From NCBI GenBank assembly GCA_964651785.1, contig CAZYWJ010000008.1, forward strand, positions 1 to 64,000: 64,000 bases of DNA, written 5' to 3'. The stretch's first letter is position 1, and every line of letters starts with the position of its first letter. The translations under genes were made by a program, and so were the position numbers. Under the pieces are notes generated by a model. That model had not been told where the DNA came from, ran no database searches, and saw only the letters and a list, made by a program, of their open reading frames with translations. Positions 1-9,116 of the stretch are shown one piece after another. The stretch comes from JAKVAV01 sp964651785 (lineage in GTDB: Bacteria > Bacteroidota > Bacteroidia > Flavobacteriales_D > Cryomorphaceae).

Positions 1-1069
1 CCGTATCCACTCCTTCAGGAAAGCCGGTCGGAAAATCATCGACTAATTGATAATCTACTCCTTCCACAGCATCACCTCCCAATTCAAATTCAATATTGAC
101 AAATGTTGATCCGGAAGGCCGAACTAGCTCAATTAATGGATTTGTACATCCTGCCACGGCGATGGAATCGTATCCCTCTTGACCTACATCAACACCATTA
201 TCAAAAATTGGGTTGAATGAGGCAAAAATTTGACCAAAACCTGAAAATGATCCTGCTTCCAAAAATACACCTGAATCTACTCCGGTATCGAATGCATCAC
301 CAATAGCCAATTTAATGTGATACTCTTCACCGCATTGAACAGCTGCTTCAGCGGTTAATGTAACAGTCATTCCCGGAAGACTTATCTGATTTGGTGATCC
401 AAAAGGGTTATCTACAAAATATTGAGTGTCTTCTTGCCAATTTGGGTTGGCATTTTCGCAAAAGGAAGCATCGTCATCAGGAATCCCTGAGTTTATAGTA
501 TTAATCGCTACTGGAATGTCGGAGTTTGGAATTAAAGCTATGTTCTCGGCGTTATTCGTATATGGTCCTGATAGACCGGGACCACTGAGAAAAAATCCGA
601 AAGCGTCATTATATTGAGAACACGTAAAACCATTGTATTCATTAGAAGCAAATACATAATTAAATTTTACCGAGTCTGAACTAACCACAAAGTCAAATTC
701 CAAGATAGCACAATCATTCATAGGTGTACCTTCACCAGCTATGGCAACCAAATCAGGGTCATTAGTTATAGAATTCGTTATAAAATCGGAAGGTGTACTG
801 TTAACATTATTCACATCATATGTGGCCATCACAATACCTTGATCAAAACTTATTAAATCTCCTGAGGCCTGATACAATCCAATTTGAATATAGACGGAAT
901 CCGCTTGAGTTCCATTAAAAGTAATATTAGTAGCTTCAACACCCTCTCCGAGTAGAAAATCATTAACCAATTCTTCTACGGTAAGTGTATCTATTATCTC
1001 AATCTGTGCTGTTGCATCAACAACTAAAAATGTGAAAATCGACAGGAAGGTATATTTCAGGAATTTCAT
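1..1069 (-). CDS. Choice-of-anchor L domain secreted protein (partial, C-terminus beyond window)
   Basis: The reading frame starts at an ATG at 1069 and runs open to base 1, so the C-terminal part lies outside the window. The first 22 residues are a signal peptide (MKFLKYTFLSIF...) ending in a typical ATAQ cleavage site. The visible part is a choice-of-anchor L domain: TVEELVNDFLLGEG near the start, then FNYVFASNEYNGFTC, DAFGFFLSGPG, NAENIALIPNSD and YHIKLAIGDA. The last residues resemble the start of a Calx-beta-like segment. It is about half identical by eye to the gene directly upstream (1100-3790), only 30 bases away, so the two are tandem paralogues and probably cotranscribed. By analogy it is a surface protein exported by the T9SS, but its sorting tail cannot be seen. 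The ligand is unknown. Confidence 0.82.
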   Translation of the reverse strand, partial: MKFLKYTFLSIFTFLVVDATAQIEIIDTLTVEELVNDFLLGEGVEATNITFNGTQADSVYIQIGLYQASGDLISFDQGIVMATYDVNNVNSTPSDFITNSITNDPDLVAIAGEGTPMNDCAILEFDFVVSSDSVKFNYVFASNEYNGFTCSQYNDAFGFFLSGPGLSGPYTNNAENIALIPNSDIPVAINTINSGIPDDDASFCENANPNWQEDTQYFVDNPFGSPNQISLPGMTVTLTAEAAVQCGEEYHIKLAIGDAFDTGVDSGVFLEAGSFSGFGQIFASFNPIFDNGVDVGQEGYDSIAVAGCTNPLIELVRPSGSTFVNIEFELGGDAVEGVDYQLVDDFPTGFPEGVDT

Positions 1070-1099
1070 AAAGTGATTTTAAGGCCTGTAAAACTAAAC

Positions 1100-3790
1100 T
1101 TATCGAACCAAATGAACAACTCCCGTTAAAGTGGTTGCGTCGTCTTCTGATTCTCCTTTGTATTCAATCAGGTAATTAAATGATGTCGTGCCCGGATAAA
1201 ACTCTCCGTTTTTATCGGCGCCATTCCATTTAACGTCAGGATCATTCGAGTAGAAAACTTCATCACCCCATCGATCCAATATCCACATTTCGAACTCGGT
1301 AATATTTTCACCATAAACTCCGAAAAGGTCATTTATACCGTCGCCGTTTGGAGAAAAAGCGGAAGGAATAAATATTTCTGTAGGTGGTTTCGTCGTGACG
1401 AATGCCGTATCTTGACAACCCACCAAATCAGTTGCAGTCAGCATCACGCGGTAGCTCTCCAAGCCATCAAAAAAATGTCTCGGATTTTCTTCGACACTGA
1501 AATTTCCATCGCCAAAATTCCATAAGTACGTTAGTCCTTCACCTCGGGAGTAATTTTCGAAGGCCATTCCATAATATTCTATTTCGGTGAAATCAAAATC
1601 GGCTCTTACACTTCTGATTTCAACGGAAATCAGCGAATCGGCTCGCATACCGCAAGTGTCCGTCACGCTCACAAAATAATTGCGGTCCGTTTCAGGTAGA
1701 ACCATCAGCGTTGAATTAGTTGAATCCGGAAATTCCTGCCATACATATTTAAAATTACCCGAACCTCCTACCGCCTCTGCCGTTAAGAAAGCTTCCGTTT
1801 CAGGACAAATTGAAGTATCAGGACTTAGCTCAAAGCTCACCTCAGGATAATCATATTCAACGAAGGTGGTATCCTTTGCAAAATTCTGACATTGATCTTC
1901 TGCATGTACAGCCACCAATTGGCCCATGGAGGGATGATAATCGAAGTAAGTCAGAGGGCTGGAATCTACCAAAGTATCACCATCCACGGTCCATGTATAT
2001 CGCAGACCGCCAATTCCCCCGTCGGCGATAACGGGTAGGAGAAAACCATCTAAACAGGTCTCGGCAACGTAGCCTTGTGGGATAAAGGCCGTAACATCAG
2101 AAGGTGGCAGCTCAACCAAAATCGTATCAGAGTCAATATCGCCACATTGATCATTCGCAATTACAGATACCTCAGAAGTACCTTCCACCAGGTAATTAAA
2201 GGGATTGGCGTCAGTTATAAATTCACCATCTACAAACCACTGGTATTCGTATGCACCGAAGCCACCCGAGGTAGTTTCAGGAGTCAGTTGCAACACTACA
2301 TCACAGGTCTCGATAAAAACATCTTCTCCCAAATCCACGAAAACGGGTGGATAAACGGGGACATCTACCTCAAACTGTGTCGATAACGGATCTACACCGC
2401 AGGTATCGGTTACCGTCAGGAAATAAGTAGTTGTAAAACCCGGCGAAACCGTTATGGTGTCGGCAGTCATTCCATTACTCCAGTTATAGCCATACTCTCC
2501 GTATCCTCCCGTAATGGTTGGATATAACTCAATCTCATCGGAACAATCCTGCAGGGCACCGTCAAATCCGGTGACTTCCATCGGATCAGGTTCTCGTATG
2601 TAAAATTGAAATTCGGAGGTTAATTCCGCTCCCGAACACTCCGATGCGATGTTGGTGATCGTAATAAAAACGGTCTCTTCCCCTTCCTCCAATCCATCAA
2701 ACGGTGCCGTAAGCAAAACATTTACCGTATCTACTCCCGGCGGGAATACAATACTATCCGGCATTTCGGGTGTGAAATCTATACCGTTGGTTGCCGACCC
2801 ACCAATTTCCAAATAGGCCGTTTCTTCCAAGCCGGTACTCGCTGCGGGTCTGATAAATTGTAAAAAAGCATTTCCACAACCTTCATACAGTGTTGAATCA
2901 TTAATACCTACAGGTATATCCAAATTCACTTGTACGGCACTATTAGAGGTAAATGAACCTGCTTCAAGAAAGACACCTGAATCCAAGGCGCCATCAGAAG
3001 CATCACCTATTGCCAGTTTTATATGGTACTCTTCTCCACAAATCACTTCAGCATATGCAGTCAGAGTAACCGTCATTCCATTTATCTGAATATCATCAGG
3101 AATCAGGTCATAATTTTCAATGAAATATTGACTATCCTCGATCCAATTGGGATTGGCATTCTCACAATTTTCCTCTACTCCACTCCCTGTGGGGACACCA
3201 CCATTTACCGTATTCACACCAACAGGAATATCACTGTCAGGTATTAAAGCGATGTTTTCAGCATTATCCGTAAATGGTCCGTTAATACCAGGACCACTCA
3301 GAAAAAAACCAAAGGCATCATTAAAACTGGAGCACGTAAAACTTTGATATTCGGTTGAAGCAAAAACATAGCGGAATTCAAGCGAATCTCCATTTGGAAC
3401 AAAATCAAATTCCAGAACAGCGGCATCATTTATATTGAAACCTGAAATTTGAACTAAATCAGGATCATTCTCCAACTCATTAGTGATTGGATCTCCCATA
3501 AAATCTCCGGTGACCAGGTTTGAAGCGTTAGCTGTAGCCAATACCAAAGCCTCTGAAAATTCAACAAGGGCACTATTTCCTGAAAATCTCGCTGCTTGCA
3601 CATTTATTTGATCGGCCGGCTGTCCGTTGAAAGTGACATTTGAAACTGAAACTCCATTTCCCAAGAGAACATTTTGAACCAACTCCTCAACGGTCATGGT
3701 ATTATCCATATCAATCTGAGCTTCAGAAGGTCTGAATAGTAAAAGACAAAAAAACAATGAGATATATCGGAGTGATTTCAATAAACTCAT
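1100..3790 (-). CDS. Choice-of-anchor L / PKD protein with gliding-motility-type (T9SS type B) C-terminal domain
   Basis: I place the start at 3790, which begins MSLLKSLRYISLFFCLLLF, a clean signal peptide ending SEAQ. An upstream in-frame ATG at 3820 would add ten residues that do not fit a signal peptide. The 896-residue product has a choice-of-anchor L domain (about 20-290), a Calx-beta-like segment with EGEETVFITITN, several Ig/PKD-like repeats each with a paired-cysteine style (for example VSVTDTCG), a PKD domain with YLWNFGDGNFS, and a final CHU_C domain: IPSAFSPNGDGINDLF followed by ILDRWGDEVF. That last domain is the type B T9SS sorting signal, so the protein should be exported through SprA and attached to the surface. 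Large proteins of this layout are often adhesins. The specific ligand cannot be predicted. The partial paralogue follows 30 bases downstream. Confidence 0.85.
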   Translation of the reverse strand: MSLLKSLRYISLFFCLLLFRPSEAQIDMDNTMTVEELVQNVLLGNGVSVSNVTFNGQPADQINVQAARFSGNSALVEFSEALVLATANASNLVTGDFMGDPITNELENDPDLVQISGFNINDAAVLEFDFVPNGDSLEFRYVFASTEYQSFTCSSFNDAFGFFLSGPGINGPFTDNAENIALIPDSDIPVGVNTVNGGVPTGSGVEENCENANPNWIEDSQYFIENYDLIPDDIQINGMTVTLTAYAEVICGEEYHIKLAIGDASDGALDSGVFLEAGSFTSNSAVQVNLDIPVGINDSTLYEGCGNAFLQFIRPAASTGLEETAYLEIGGSATNGIDFTPEMPDSIVFPPGVDTVNVLLTAPFDGLEEGEETVFITITNIASECSGAELTSEFQFYIREPDPMEVTGFDGALQDCSDEIELYPTITGGYGEYGYNWSNGMTADTITVSPGFTTTYFLTVTDTCGVDPLSTQFEVDVPVYPPVFVDLGEDVFIETCDVVLQLTPETTSGGFGAYEYQWFVDGEFITDANPFNYLVEGTSEVSVIANDQCGDIDSDTILVELPPSDVTAFIPQGYVAETCLDGFLLPVIADGGIGGLRYTWTVDGDTLVDSSPLTYFDYHPSMGQLVAVHAEDQCQNFAKDTTFVEYDYPEVSFELSPDTSICPETEAFLTAEAVGGSGNFKYVWQEFPDSTNSTLMVLPETDRNYFVSVTDTCGMRADSLISVEIRSVRADFDFTEIEYYGMAFENYSRGEGLTYLWNFGDGNFSVEENPRHFFDGLESYRVMLTATDLVGCQDTAFVTTKPPTEIFIPSAFSPNGDGINDLFGVYGENITEFEMWILDRWGDEVFYSNDPDVKWNGADKNGEFYPGTTSFNYLIEYKGESEDDATTLTGVVHLVR

Positions 3791-3926
3791 AATGAACGTG
3801 GTCTTATAGGTTGTAAACATCTATTAATCCTGACGGTGAAGGCTTATTGAAGTTGCCCGATTCGAAACTAAACAAATTTAGTGAATTGTACTCTTGGCTG
3901 AATTTATCCGGCAGTGGCTCATTTCT

Positions 3927-3934
3927 TATATTTG
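3927..3934 (+). promoter_or_regulatory. Bacteroidota-type -7 promoter element for the M20 peptidase gene
   Basis: TATATTTG matches the TAnnTTTG consensus of the Bacteroidota housekeeping sigma factor. It lies about 20 bases before the ATG at 3955, which gives a very short leader and supports that start over an in-frame upstream ATG at 3847. No convincing -33 TTTG was found. Confidence 0.5.
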
Positions 3935-3954
3935 CGCACCCTAGAGAAAATTGC

Positions 3955-5328
3955 ATGGAAAAGACTAAAGAATACATCGACTCAAACAAAGATAAATTCC
4001 TGAACGAGCTGGTAGATTTGCTCAAAATCCCATCGGTAAGTACAGATGCTTCGTACAAGCAAGACGTATTGAAAGCTGCCGTATACATTCGCGAAAAGCT
4101 GGAAACGGCCGGAGCTGATAAAACCGAAGTTTGCGAAACGGGTGGCTACCCTATCGTTTACGGGGAAAAGATAATTGACCCCTCGTTGCCCACCGTTTTA
4201 GTATACGGACACTATGATGTCCAGCCCGCCGACCCCTTGGAACTTTGGGACTCGCCGCCCTTTGAACCGGTAGTGAAAGACGGTCTCGTTATAGCGCGAG
4301 GAGCGGCCGACGACAAAGGCCAAATGTACATGCACATCAAAGCATTTGAATCGATGATGAAAACCGACTCACTTCCATGCAATGTCAAATTCATGATAGA
4401 AGGTGAGGAAGAGATCGGATCAGACAGCCTTGAGCCTTTTATGAAGGCCAATAAAGAAAAATTGGCTGCGGATGTGGTTTTGGTTTCAGATACCGCTATG
4501 ATTTCCAATGATGCACCCAGCATAACGGTTGGTCTTCGAGGTCTCAGCTATGTAGAGGTGGAGGTTACGGGGCCGAATCGCGATCTGCACTCAGGAATTT
4601 ACGGCGGAGGTGTGGCAAATCCCATCAACGCCTTGGCAGCCATGATCGCCTCACTACAGGATGAAAACGGGCGAATTACGATCCCCGGGTTTTACGATGA
4701 CGTGGAGGAGTTGAGCAAAGAAGACCGCGAGAAACTGAACATGGCTCCTTTTGATTTGGAAGAGTACAAAGCAGATTTGGAGATCAATGATGTAAAAGGT
4801 GAAAAGGGCTATTCTACATTAGAAAGAACCAGCATCAGACCTACACTTGATGTCAATGGTATTTGGGGGGGCTACACCGCTCCCGGAGCCAAAACCGTTT
4901 TGCCGTCTAAGGCTTACGCCAAAATATCCATGAGATTGGTTCCGAATCAATCATCAGACAAAATCACGGAGCTTTTCAAAAATCACTTCGAAAGCATCGC
5001 GCCCGACTATGTAAAGGTGAAGGTAAAGCCTCACCACGGCGGAGAGCCTGCGGTAACCCCGACTGACTCGGTAGCCTACAGAGCGGCTGAGATGGCGGTA
5101 GAAGAAGCTTTTGGTAAAAAACCCATCCCCATGAGAGGTGGAGGCTCCATTCCGATTGTGACCTATTTTGAAAGAATTTTGGGCTTAAAAACCATTCTAA
5201 TGGGATTCGGATTGGATTCCAATAAAATTCACTCCCCTAACGAAAATTATGGCCTTTTCAATTATTACAAAGGAATCGAAACCATTCCGCTCTTTTTCAA
5301 AAACTTTGCGGATCTCTCGAAAAAATAG
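3955..5328 (+). CDS. M20 family dipeptidase (CNDP-like metallopeptidase)
   Basis: A 457-residue cytosolic di-zinc peptidase of the M20 carnosinase/CPG2 group, expected to hydrolyse dipeptides. Metal and catalytic motifs are visible in order: YGHYDVQP with His86 and Asp88, ARGAADDKGQ with the bridging Asp at 119/120, EGEEEIGS with the catalytic glutamate around 151-153, a SDTAMIS aspartate, and the C-terminal KIHSPNENY histidine. The lid/dimerisation domain contains LHSGIYGG. The frame is open upstream to 3847, but the methionine at 3955 gives the family's normal N-terminus (MEKTKEYIDSNKDKFLNEL) and sits just after a promoter-like TATATTTG. There is no signal peptide. The next gene overlaps its 3' end in another frame. 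The peptidase class is secure; the exact substrate is unknown. Confidence 0.93.
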   Translation: MEKTKEYIDSNKDKFLNELVDLLKIPSVSTDASYKQDVLKAAVYIREKLETAGADKTEVCETGGYPIVYGEKIIDPSLPTVLVYGHYDVQPADPLELWDSPPFEPVVKDGLVIARGAADDKGQMYMHIKAFESMMKTDSLPCNVKFMIEGEEEIGSDSLEPFMKANKEKLAADVVLVSDTAMISNDAPSITVGLRGLSYVEVEVTGPNRDLHSGIYGGGVANPINALAAMIASLQDENGRITIPGFYDDVEELSKEDREKLNMAPFDLEEYKADLEINDVKGEKGYSTLERTSIRPTLDVNGIWGGYTAPGAKTVLPSKAYAKISMRLVPNQSSDKITELFKNHFESIAPDYVKVKVKPHHGGEPAVTPTDSVAYRAAEMAVEEAFGKKPIPMRGGGSIPIVTYFERILGLKTILMGFGLDSNKIHSPNENYGLFNYYKGIETIPLFFKNFADLSKK

Positions 5329-5767
5329 ATTTCTTTTTATTCCGGTTGTAGTTCTCTTTTTGACTTCTTGCAATTATGAAGACGTAGAAGTCGAAGAAAT
5401 TACGGGAGTTAACATTCAGAAGCTGGACAAAAACGGGATTAGCTTTACGGCAAATTTGAGAGTGGTAAATCCTAATGATTACAAGATTAAGATCACATCT
5501 ACCGATGCCGATTTATTCTTGGACGGACGGATGGCAGGGAAAGCCAAACTGGAAAACCGCATTGTAATTCCCGCGAATTATAATGATGTGATCGAGGCTA
5601 AAATCCGTACAGACTTCGAAGGTGGCAGCTTGAAACTGATTCCGATCATTTTGGGAGCGGCAGTGAGCAAAAGTGTGGACCTTCAGGCCAAAGGAACTTT
5701 GAAAGCCAAATCATTCATCATCGGGCAGAAATTTGATTTTGACTATTCTCACGAGGCAAAATTTTAA
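5249..5767 (+). CDS. LEA type 2 family lipoprotein
   Basis: A small predicted lipoprotein. FIPVVVLFLTSC forms a hydrophobic stretch with a lipobox cysteine, followed by a water-stress/LEA type 2 style beta-sandwich: VNIQKLDKNGISFTANLRVVNPN, a hydrophobic core around DADLFLDGRMAG, then LIPIILGAAV and LKAKSFIIGQKFDF near the end. Proteins of this kind in Bacteroidota are uncharacterised envelope lipoproteins. The only in-frame ATG (5249) lies 80 bases inside the M20 gene and would add about 19 residues before the basic region. A TTG at 5306 gives a more usual lipoprotein N-terminus, so the start is uncertain. The overlap suggests coupling with the upstream peptidase gene, without showing a shared function. 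Confidence 0.72.
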   Translation: MAFSIITKESKPFRSFSKTLRISRKNRFLFIPVVVLFLTSCNYEDVEVEEITGVNIQKLDKNGISFTANLRVVNPNDYKIKITSTDADLFLDGRMAGKAKLENRIVIPANYNDVIEAKIRTDFEGGSLKLIPIILGAAVSKSVDLQAKGTLKAKSFIIGQKFDFDYSHEAKF

Positions 5768-5826
5768 GGACCGTTCAAGAAGAAGTTGGTTTTATCTTTA
5801 AAAGAATCAATGCTTAGTAGAGCAAT

Positions 5827-5937
5827 ATGACCTTGCAATTTGCGTCTTGTTTTAGTCAAAATTCTAATCGATACGAATCGGTACAATCTTTGGCAGAAGC
5901 CGAGACGGAAATCAAAAAAATCCTGAATCTAAATTGA
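5827..5937 (+). CDS. Possible 36-residue small ORF overlapping the next gene's start
   Basis: A short frame from ATG 5827 encodes MTLQFASCFSQNSN... and ends LNLN-stop. Its TGA stop (5935-5937) overlaps the TTG start codon of the next gene (5934) as TTGA, a stop/start overlap typical of translational coupling. The C-terminal half (LAEAETEIKKILNLN) looks helical. I do not recognise it, and it may be chance or a leader peptide. It is reported because the following gene has no ATG. Confidence 0.22.
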   Translation: MTLQFASCFSQNSNRYESVQSLAEAETEIKKILNLN

Positions 5938-6791
5938 GAATAACGCTAATACTGCTCATTCTTTTGGGCGTAGTCAGCCAATCTTTCGGGCAATTGATCA
6001 CATTACCGGAAGGCAAAAGCTTTGAAACACGGTACAAATTCGACCCGGCATTTATCGCTGCCAATGCGATTAAAGAAATTGAGATCAAGGAAGAGCTAAA
6101 GCCCGACGGCGAAAAAATCAAAGCCACGGGTCGCAAAACCGTGTACATATTCGATGAAAACGGACGAACGGTTTCCATTCAGGAAATCACAAAATCGAGA
6201 GATACCCTGCTCACCATTTACGAGTATATCGAAGGGCGATTGACCTGTGAAGTAAAAAACGACGCAGCAGGCCTATTCAGCTATTGCTATACTTACGACG
6301 AATCGGGAAGACCCAACAGCCTGAAATACTCACGTCTGGGAAAGAGAGGTAAAGACGGTAAGGCCACACAAATTAATACTGAGACCATCGAACACAAGAA
6401 GTACGATAACCAGTTGCAATCGACCGTTTTCAACACGTCGGGAAGACCTTACAAAAAAGAAATCAGGTATTTTGACGATCAAGGGTATCTCCTAAAATTC
6501 GTCTCTGACTTTGTGATGACCAGTCGTAGAGAAGAAGAGAAGTACAGCTATGACAGTCACGGCTTGCTCTCAGTAAAAGAGGTAAAAACACCAAACGAAG
6601 AATATTCAAAACATTACGAGTACGATGAAGTGGGAAACCTTTTGGCTGAAGAAGTTCACAAAGGCGGCACAAAACTTGAAAGAAGAGAGTACGTGTACCG
6701 AGGTGAAGACATGCTGCTGCAAGCAGAACTTACCCGAGACGAAGTAAAACAAGCCATTCGAATACAGAGCTACACCTACCGGTTTCGGTAG
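5934..6791 (+). CDS. YD-repeat-like secreted protein, TTG start
   Basis: A 285-residue protein with a signal peptide (RITLILLILLGVVSQSFGQ) and short degenerate repeats of the YD/RHS type: IYEYIEGRLTCEV, YTYDESGRPNSLKY, RYFDDQGYLLKF, YSYDSHGLLSVKEV, YEYDEVGNLLAEEV and YVYRGEDMLLQAEL. In each, a tyrosine or phenylalanine is followed by an acidic residue and glycine. Unlike true RHS toxins it is short and has no core-associated domain or toxin tail, so it is probably a small periplasmic or surface beta-repeat protein. No ATG exists in frame back to the stop at 5865, so a TTG start is assigned at 5934. A hairpin overlaps the stop codon. The function is unknown. Confidence 0.7.
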   Translation: MRITLILLILLGVVSQSFGQLITLPEGKSFETRYKFDPAFIAANAIKEIEIKEELKPDGEKIKATGRKTVYIFDENGRTVSIQEITKSRDTLLTIYEYIEGRLTCEVKNDAAGLFSYCYTYDESGRPNSLKYSRLGKRGKDGKATQINTETIEHKKYDNQLQSTVFNTSGRPYKKEIRYFDDQGYLLKFVSDFVMTSRREEEKYSYDSHGLLSVKEVKTPNEEYSKHYEYDEVGNLLAEEVHKGGTKLERREYVYRGEDMLLQAELTRDEVKQAIRIQSYTYRFR

Positions 6792-6793
6792 GT
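6774..6793 (+). terminator. Hairpin at the end of the YD-repeat gene
   Basis: A perfect 8-bp stem, ACCTACCG / CGGTAGGT, around a GTTT loop, overlapping the TAG stop at 6789-6791. It has no long T-run, so termination would be weak. It separates this gene from the promoter of the S46 peptidase gene. Confidence 0.45.
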
Positions 6794-6807
6794 CGGCTTT
6801 GAAGTGT

Positions 6808-6815
6808 TATTTTTG
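6808..6815 (+). promoter_or_regulatory. -7 promoter element for the S46 peptidase gene
   Basis: TATTTTTG fits TAnnTTTG exactly, 21 bases before the ATG at 6836. A TTTC about 21 bases further upstream is a poor -33 candidate. Confidence 0.5.
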
Positions 6816-6835
6816 CAACAAATCAGAATAGAAAT

Positions 6836-9061
6836 ATGAGAAAGTCCTTAATTATCTCAGCGCTTCTGGCGCTTATTACCATTACATCGGTCAGAGCCGA
6901 TGAGGGAATGTGGTTGCCGATGCTCATCGAGCGATTAAACCAAAGAGACCTGCAAAAAATGGGGTTGCAACTCACCCCTGAAGAAATTTATAGTGTCAAC
7001 AATTCCAGCCTTAAAGATGCCATCGTGAGCATGGGTGGGTTTTGCACCGGTGAAATCATTTCTCCAAACGGATTGATGCTTACCAACCACCACTGCGGAT
7101 ACGATGCCATTCGTGAAAACAGTACCGTAGAGGCTGATTACCTCACCGACGGTTTTTGGGCCAAGTCTTACGATGAAGAACTGGTAAACGAAGGCCTCTA
7201 CGTTTCTTTTTTAGTAAGAATGGAAGATGTGACGGAACAAATGCTCGCGGCTTTGGAAGGTGTGGATACGGAAGCAGAACGCGGAGAAATCATTGCCAAA
7301 AAGGCAAAAGAACTGGCCGAGCAAGCTGAGGGAGATACGCATTATGATGCGGAAGTGAAGAGCTTCTACGCGGGAAATGAGTTCTACCTCTTCGTTTACG
7401 AGCGATTTACGGATGTACGATTGGTAGGAGCGCCACCCTCAAGTGTAGGAAAATACGGAGGTGATACCGATAACTGGATGTGGCCGAGACATACGGGCGA
7501 CTTCTCTATGTTTCGCGTTTACAGCGGCCCTGACGGAAAGCCTGCTGACTACAGCCAAGACAACATTCCGCTTGAGCCCAAGCACTTCTTACCGGTTTCA
7601 ATAGCGGGAGTTGAAAAAGGTGACTTTACCATGACGGCGGGTTACCCCGGCTCAACCGACCGCTACCTGACTTCCTTTGGAATACAGCAAGCCTTGGATC
7701 TAAAAAATCCAACCATTGTGGAAATCAGAGATGCCAAGTTGGCCGCTCTACGCGAAGACATGAAAAAGGATGACGCCGTGCGCTTGATGTACGCTTCGAA
7801 GTATGCTCAGATAGCCAACTACTGGAAATATTTCATCGGCCAAACCGAGCAACTCAAGGCCAATAATGTGAAAGAGGCAAAAGAAGAATTGGAAGCCGAG
7901 TTTCAAAAATGGGCTGATTCTGACCCCGCTCGCAAAGCGAAATACGGAATGGCGCTCGATATGATTGAGAAGGCTTATAAAGCGACCGACGAGCGCGTAA
8001 TCGGCGGAACGTATGTGCTGGAGGCAGGCCTCCTCGGAGCGGATGTCAATCTCTTTGCTTTCCGGATGGGAAGGCAACTCGAATCTTACCTCGAAATGGA
8101 AGAGGGAGAAGAGAAAGAAAAAATGAAAGAATCGCTGAAAGAGTACGCGAAAGAATTCTTTGAAGGTGCCAATATGCCGACTGATAAAAAACTTTTTGCG
8201 GTAACGCACGAGCTATACTCCAAAAATGTGCCGATGGAACAGCAACCCGGCTACATGCAAGACTTGGATGGAAAAATGGATGGCAAGTGGATGAAGTTTG
8301 CCGACAAGGTTTATTCAAAGAGCATTTTTACGGACGAAGAGCGAATGATGGACTTCTTGGATGATCCTTCGGAGAAGGCTTACGCCAAAGATCCCATGAA
8401 AGAAATCAGCGCCGATCTTTTTGAAATCTACCGCGGCCGTGCCGAACAGAATGCCGAAGCGAATGAAATGCTGGCAAAAGGAAACCGACTGTTTATAGCC
8501 GGCTTACGCGAAATGAATCCCGATCAGGAATACTATCCCGATGCGAATTCTACCATGCGCTTTTCTTTCGGAAATGTGGCGGACTACGAACCGAAAGACG
8601 GAGTGACTTACAATTACACCACGACCCTGGAAGGAGTCATGGAGAAGATGGATCCCGATGACGATGAGTTCCAAGTGCCGGCTAAATTGGTAGAACTCTA
8701 CAAAGCCAAAGATTACGGACAGTATGCCGATGAAAACGGAGACTTAGTGGTAAACTTTATCAGCACCAACGACATTACCGGAGGAAACTCGGGAAGTCCC
8801 GTTATAAACGGAAAAGGAGAATTGGTAGGTTTGGCATTTGATGGTAACTGGGAGGCAATGAGTGGCGACATTAATTTCGAGAAATCGATTCAGCGCACCA
8901 TTTCGGTAGATATTCGCTATGTTTTGTTTATTGTGGATAAATATGCGGGTGCGAAAAACCTCATCGACGAGATGACATTGGTAAAGCGCAAAGCCGAATC
9001 AGAGATGGAAACAGCCAAAGAGCCACAGAACTCTGAAATAGAAAAAGTAGAAATGAATTAG
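6836..9061 (+). CDS. dpp7: S46 family dipeptidyl peptidase, DPP7-like
   Basis: A 741-residue exported serine dipeptidyl peptidase that releases dipeptides from the N-termini of peptides in the periplasm. After a 21-residue signal peptide (ending VRA), family S46 hallmarks appear: DEGMWLPML, MGGFCTGEIISPNG, the catalytic histidine in LTNHHCGYDA (His85/86), the catalytic aspartate in RHTGDFSMFR (Asp222) and the catalytic serine in GGNSGSPVING (Ser652). The residue 18 positions after the serine is glycine (Gly670). In the family a glycine here is associated with DPP7, which has broad hydrophobic specificity, and arginine with the Asp/Glu-specific DPP11, so DPP7 is inferred. The gene has its own promoter-like element and a strong terminator, so it is probably monocistronic. 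It supports peptide-based nutrition together with the M20 dipeptidase nearby. Confidence 0.93.
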   Translation: MRKSLIISALLALITITSVRADEGMWLPMLIERLNQRDLQKMGLQLTPEEIYSVNNSSLKDAIVSMGGFCTGEIISPNGLMLTNHHCGYDAIRENSTVEADYLTDGFWAKSYDEELVNEGLYVSFLVRMEDVTEQMLAALEGVDTEAERGEIIAKKAKELAEQAEGDTHYDAEVKSFYAGNEFYLFVYERFTDVRLVGAPPSSVGKYGGDTDNWMWPRHTGDFSMFRVYSGPDGKPADYSQDNIPLEPKHFLPVSIAGVEKGDFTMTAGYPGSTDRYLTSFGIQQALDLKNPTIVEIRDAKLAALREDMKKDDAVRLMYASKYAQIANYWKYFIGQTEQLKANNVKEAKEELEAEFQKWADSDPARKAKYGMALDMIEKAYKATDERVIGGTYVLEAGLLGADVNLFAFRMGRQLESYLEMEEGEEKEKMKESLKEYAKEFFEGANMPTDKKLFAVTHELYSKNVPMEQQPGYMQDLDGKMDGKWMKFADKVYSKSIFTDEERMMDFLDDPSEKAYAKDPMKEISADLFEIYRGRAEQNAEANEMLAKGNRLFIAGLREMNPDQEYYPDANSTMRFSFGNVADYEPKDGVTYNYTTTLEGVMEKMDPDDDEFQVPAKLVELYKAKDYGQYADENGDLVVNFISTNDITGGNSGSPVINGKGELVGLAFDGNWEAMSGDINFEKSIQRTISVDIRYVLFIVDKYAGAKNLIDEMTLVKRKAESEMETAKEPQNSEIEKVEMN

Positions 9062-9082
9062 GTACTACTCTGAATCTATTCG

Positions 9083-9116
9083 AAAACCCGTTGACCTTTG
9101 GTTGACGGGTTTTTTT
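9083..9116 (+). terminator. Rho-independent terminator after the S46 peptidase gene
   Basis: The left arm AAAACCCGTTGACC (9083-9096) pairs with the right arm GGTTGACGGGTTTT (9100-9113), giving a 14-bp stem with two G-T wobbles and a TTT loop, then a T-run to 9116. It lies 21 bases after the stop codon. Confidence 0.9.

Noticed and set aside
3804..4088. Minus-strand 94-residue frame over the M20 gene start
   Set aside because: It lies opposite coding sequence and a promoter and has no recognisable product.
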